Assembly (NCBI GenBank): GCA_937942105.1
Contig: CALDFS010000230.1
Location: 1-6,474, forward strand
DNA length: 6,474 bases
Reading direction: 5' to 3'
Origin: an uncultured Ruminococcus sp.
Lineage (GTDB): Bacteria; Bacillota; Clostridia; Oscillospirales; Ruminococcaceae
The first letter of the stretch is position 1; each line of letters opens with the position of its first letter. Position numbers and translations under genes: made by a program. The notes under the pieces are model-generated. The model had not been told where the DNA came from, ran no database searches, and worked only from the letters and a program-made list of their open reading frames with translations. Shown here piece by piece: positions 4,594 to 6,474 of this stretch.

Positions 4594-6444
4594 AATAAAA
4601 ACCTTTTGGGCAGCCTTTCCTTGCCCGAAGATATTAAAAAACTCAACATAGATGAAGAAACAGAGCTGTGCGAGGAAATAAGGCAGAAGATAATCGAAAC
4701 CGTTTCTAAAAACGGCGGTCATCTTTCGTCAAATCTTGGCGTAGTTGAGCTTACTGTGGCTTTACATAAGGTTTTTGATTCGCCGCAAGATAAAATTATC
4801 TTCGATGTTGGGCATCAGAGCTATACTCACAAGCTTCTTACCGGAAGACTTGCGGATTTTGAAAGCCTTCGACAGAAGGACGGAATAAGCGGTTTTTTGA
4901 AGCCCAAGGAATCGATTCATGACCCCGTTGTAAGCGGGCACAGCTCAACCTCAATCTCGGCTGCGCTCGGAATTGCCGAGGCTATGAAGCTTAAGGGAGA
5001 CAATCATCACGCAATAGCCGTAATAGGTGACGGCGCACTGACCGGCGGTCTTTCCTACGAGGGGCTTAACAATGCCGGAAAAAGTGATACCAACATAATA
5101 GTAATCGTAAATTATAACGAAATGTCGATATCAAAGAATATCGGCGGCATGGCGGAATATCTTTCAAAGCTGCGCACTACTCAGTCTTATAAGAATGTCA
5201 AAAGCCGCGCTAAAAGCTTTCTTGAAGCAATACCGCTTATAGGTAAGCCGTTGAAGAAATCGATAAGCCTTACCATGGACATAGTTAAGGGGCACATGTT
5301 CCACAGCACCCTTTTTGAAGACCTTGGCTTTGAATTCATAGGTCCTGTTGACGGTCACGATTTAAAAGCACTCGAAGCAGCGCTTACATCCGCAAAATCG
5401 ATTGAAGGTCCTGTTTTGGTTCAGATAAATACAGTAAAGGGAAAGGGATACGCACCGGCAGAGCAGAACCCCGGCGAATACCACGGAGTTGCCGGCTTTG
5501 AAATAGAAAGCGGCAGAAAGCCCGCTTCGCGCGAGGGGTTTTCGGATGTTTTCGGAAAAGCTCTTGTTGAAGCCGCAAAAAACAACAATAAAATATGTGC
5601 AATAACAGCGGCCATGAAGTACGGCACAGGGCTGAATTATTTCAGCAAGGCATATCCTGATAGATTTTTCGATGTTGGGATAGCCGAGGAACATGCCGTA
5701 AGCTTTGCCTCTGGGCTGATAGCCATGGGCATGATACCTGTTTTTGCGGTGTACTCAACATTTCTTCAACGCGGTTATGATCAGCTGCTGCATGATGTAT
5801 GCCTTCAAAAACTTCCCGTCGTGTTTGGAATCGACAGGGCAGGGCTGGTCGGTGCGGACGGGGAGACGCATCAAGGCGTTTACGACATTGCTTATTTTTC
5901 GACATTACCGCGAGGAATTAAGCTGTTTTCACCATCTTCAACGAACGAGCTTTGTGCAATGCTTGATTACGCATTGACCCTTGATATGCCGTGCGCAATT
6001 CGCTATAATCGAGGACTTTTGCCGAGCAGGGAATGCAGCCACGGTACTTCTCTTGAGGATTGGGAGATTATAAAACGACCGAAATGCGTCACTGTTGCAG
6101 CGACGGGAAGACTGCTTCAGAATGCAGCGGCAGCATGTGAGGGATTGGACGTCGGTCTTGTGAACGCAAGACTTCTGTGTCCGATCGAAGAAAAACATAT
6201 CGAATTATTCGAAAACACACGATGCCTGATTACTGTTGAAGATGGCAATGCCGACACCGGTTTCGGCGCACAAATGTCAAGGCTTGCGGCAGCACACGGG
6301 AAGATGCGTGTTGTTAATCTCGGCGTTCCGAACATCCCGATAGAGGCGGCAAGTATTGCCGAACAGGATGATTTTTGCGGACTGACAACTGAGAAACTGC
6401 GCAAGGTTATTCTTGAGGCTGTTGAATCGGTTCGCGGTGATTGA
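4591..6444 (+). CDS. dxs: 1-deoxy-D-xylulose-5-phosphate synthase
   Basis: The thiamine-diphosphate enzyme that condenses pyruvate with glyceraldehyde 3-phosphate, giving the entry and main control point of the MEP isoprenoid pathway; also a precursor source for thiamine and pyridoxal. Length 617 is typical. Domain 1 (about 1-310) has GGHLSSNLGVVELTVALH (42-59, with catalytic H44), DVGHQSYTHKLLTGR (72-86), and the cofactor motif GDGALTGG (146-153) ending at N176 in VNYNEMSIS. The transketolase-like domain (about 313-480) has DVGIAEEHAVSFASGL (361-376, with proton-relay E366), AVYSTFLQRGYDQ (386-398), IDRAGLVGADGETHQG (414-429) and RYNRG (471-475). A C-terminal domain (about 495-617) follows. 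Small departures from the common family wording are Y175 in NYNEM (usually NDNEM), E367 in EEHA (usually EQHA) and N473 in RYNRG (usually RYPRG); the catalytic residues themselves are present. It is 21 nt behind ispA and probably in the same transcript. Confidence 0.96.
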   Translation: MNKNLLGSLSLPEDIKKLNIDEETELCEEIRQKIIETVSKNGGHLSSNLGVVELTVALHKVFDSPQDKIIFDVGHQSYTHKLLTGRLADFESLRQKDGISGFLKPKESIHDPVVSGHSSTSISAALGIAEAMKLKGDNHHAIAVIGDGALTGGLSYEGLNNAGKSDTNIIVIVNYNEMSISKNIGGMAEYLSKLRTTQSYKNVKSRAKSFLEAIPLIGKPLKKSISLTMDIVKGHMFHSTLFEDLGFEFIGPVDGHDLKALEAALTSAKSIEGPVLVQINTVKGKGYAPAEQNPGEYHGVAGFEIESGRKPASREGFSDVFGKALVEAAKNNNKICAITAAMKYGTGLNYFSKAYPDRFFDVGIAEEHAVSFASGLIAMGMIPVFAVYSTFLQRGYDQLLHDVCLQKLPVVFGIDRAGLVGADGETHQGVYDIAYFSTLPRGIKLFSPSSTNELCAMLDYALTLDMPCAIRYNRGLLPSRECSHGTSLEDWEIIKRPKCVTVAATGRLLQNAAAACEGLDVGLVNARLLCPIEEKHIELFENTRCLITVEDGNADTGFGAQMSRLAAAHGKMRVVNLGVPNIPIEAASIAEQDDFCGLTTEKLRKVILEAVESVRGD

Positions 6445-6474
6445 TTAGTGAAATATTTATGTGGATGGAGAAAT
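6445..6474 (+). other. Intergenic tail after dxs, possible ribosome binding site for the next gene
   Basis: Thirty bases remain after the dxs stop. No terminator hairpin is seen, so the operon probably continues. GGAG at 6467-6470 could be the ribosome binding site of a gene starting just past the window, which by synteny with Firmicutes could be tlyA. Open frames from GTG 6449 or ATG 6459 also reach the edge but lack a convincing upstream ribosome binding site, and their few residues do not resemble any family start I know. Confidence 0.3.

Noticed and set aside
1..6474. Search for a defence system, mobile element, CRISPR array, toxin-antitoxin pair or tRNA/rRNA
   Set aside because: Every stretch above 140 nt is accounted for by recognisable core genes; no repeats, integrase or transposase motifs or RNA gene folds were seen.

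Overview
The window carries one strand of tightly packed genes, all on the + strand. It looks like a chromosomal housekeeping segment of a spore-forming Clostridia-class Firmicute. An Oscillospiraceae/Ruminococcaceae-type genome would fit the moderate GC content, the spoIIIAH neighbour and a glycoprotease paralogue next to nusB, but the exact taxon cannot be fixed from this sequence alone. The gene order is spoIIIAH (3' part), an Asp23/Gls24-family gene (yqhY-like), nusB, a Kae1/TsaD-like paralogue, xseA, xseB, ispA and dxs. This matches the Bacillus subtilis order spoIIIAH-accBC-yqhY-nusB-folD-xseA-xseB-ispA-dxs, with accBC missing and the TsaD-like gene sitting where folD would be.

Region by region: 2-298 is the C-terminal part of the sporulation channel protein SpoIIIAH. 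Positions 299-437 are non-coding and hold a good extended -10 promoter and an untranslated leader of about 100 nt ending in a strong ribosome binding site. Positions 438-800 encode the Asp23-family protein. Positions 801-930 are a second non-coding gap, dominated by a long imperfect hairpin (798-852) and a second hairpin (872-901), neither followed by a U-tract. From 931 to 6444 the genes are nearly continuous: nusB, then a 2 nt gap, the TsaD-like gene, a 4 nt overlap, xseA, a 1 nt gap, xseB, a short overlap, ispA, a 21 nt gap, dxs. The last 30 nt probably lead into the next gene of the operon.

Functionally the run combines transcription antitermination (NusB), exonuclease VII (XseA plus XseB) and the first committed step and a prenyl-chain elongation step of isoprenoid synthesis by the MEP route (Dxs and IspA). 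The Asp23-family protein and the TsaD-like protein have no function that the sequence alone can settle.

I see no mobile element, CRISPR array, tRNA, rRNA or phage gene. The two features I would look at again are the structured gap ahead of nusB and the cysteine-rich TsaD paralogue in the folD position. The rest is conventional.
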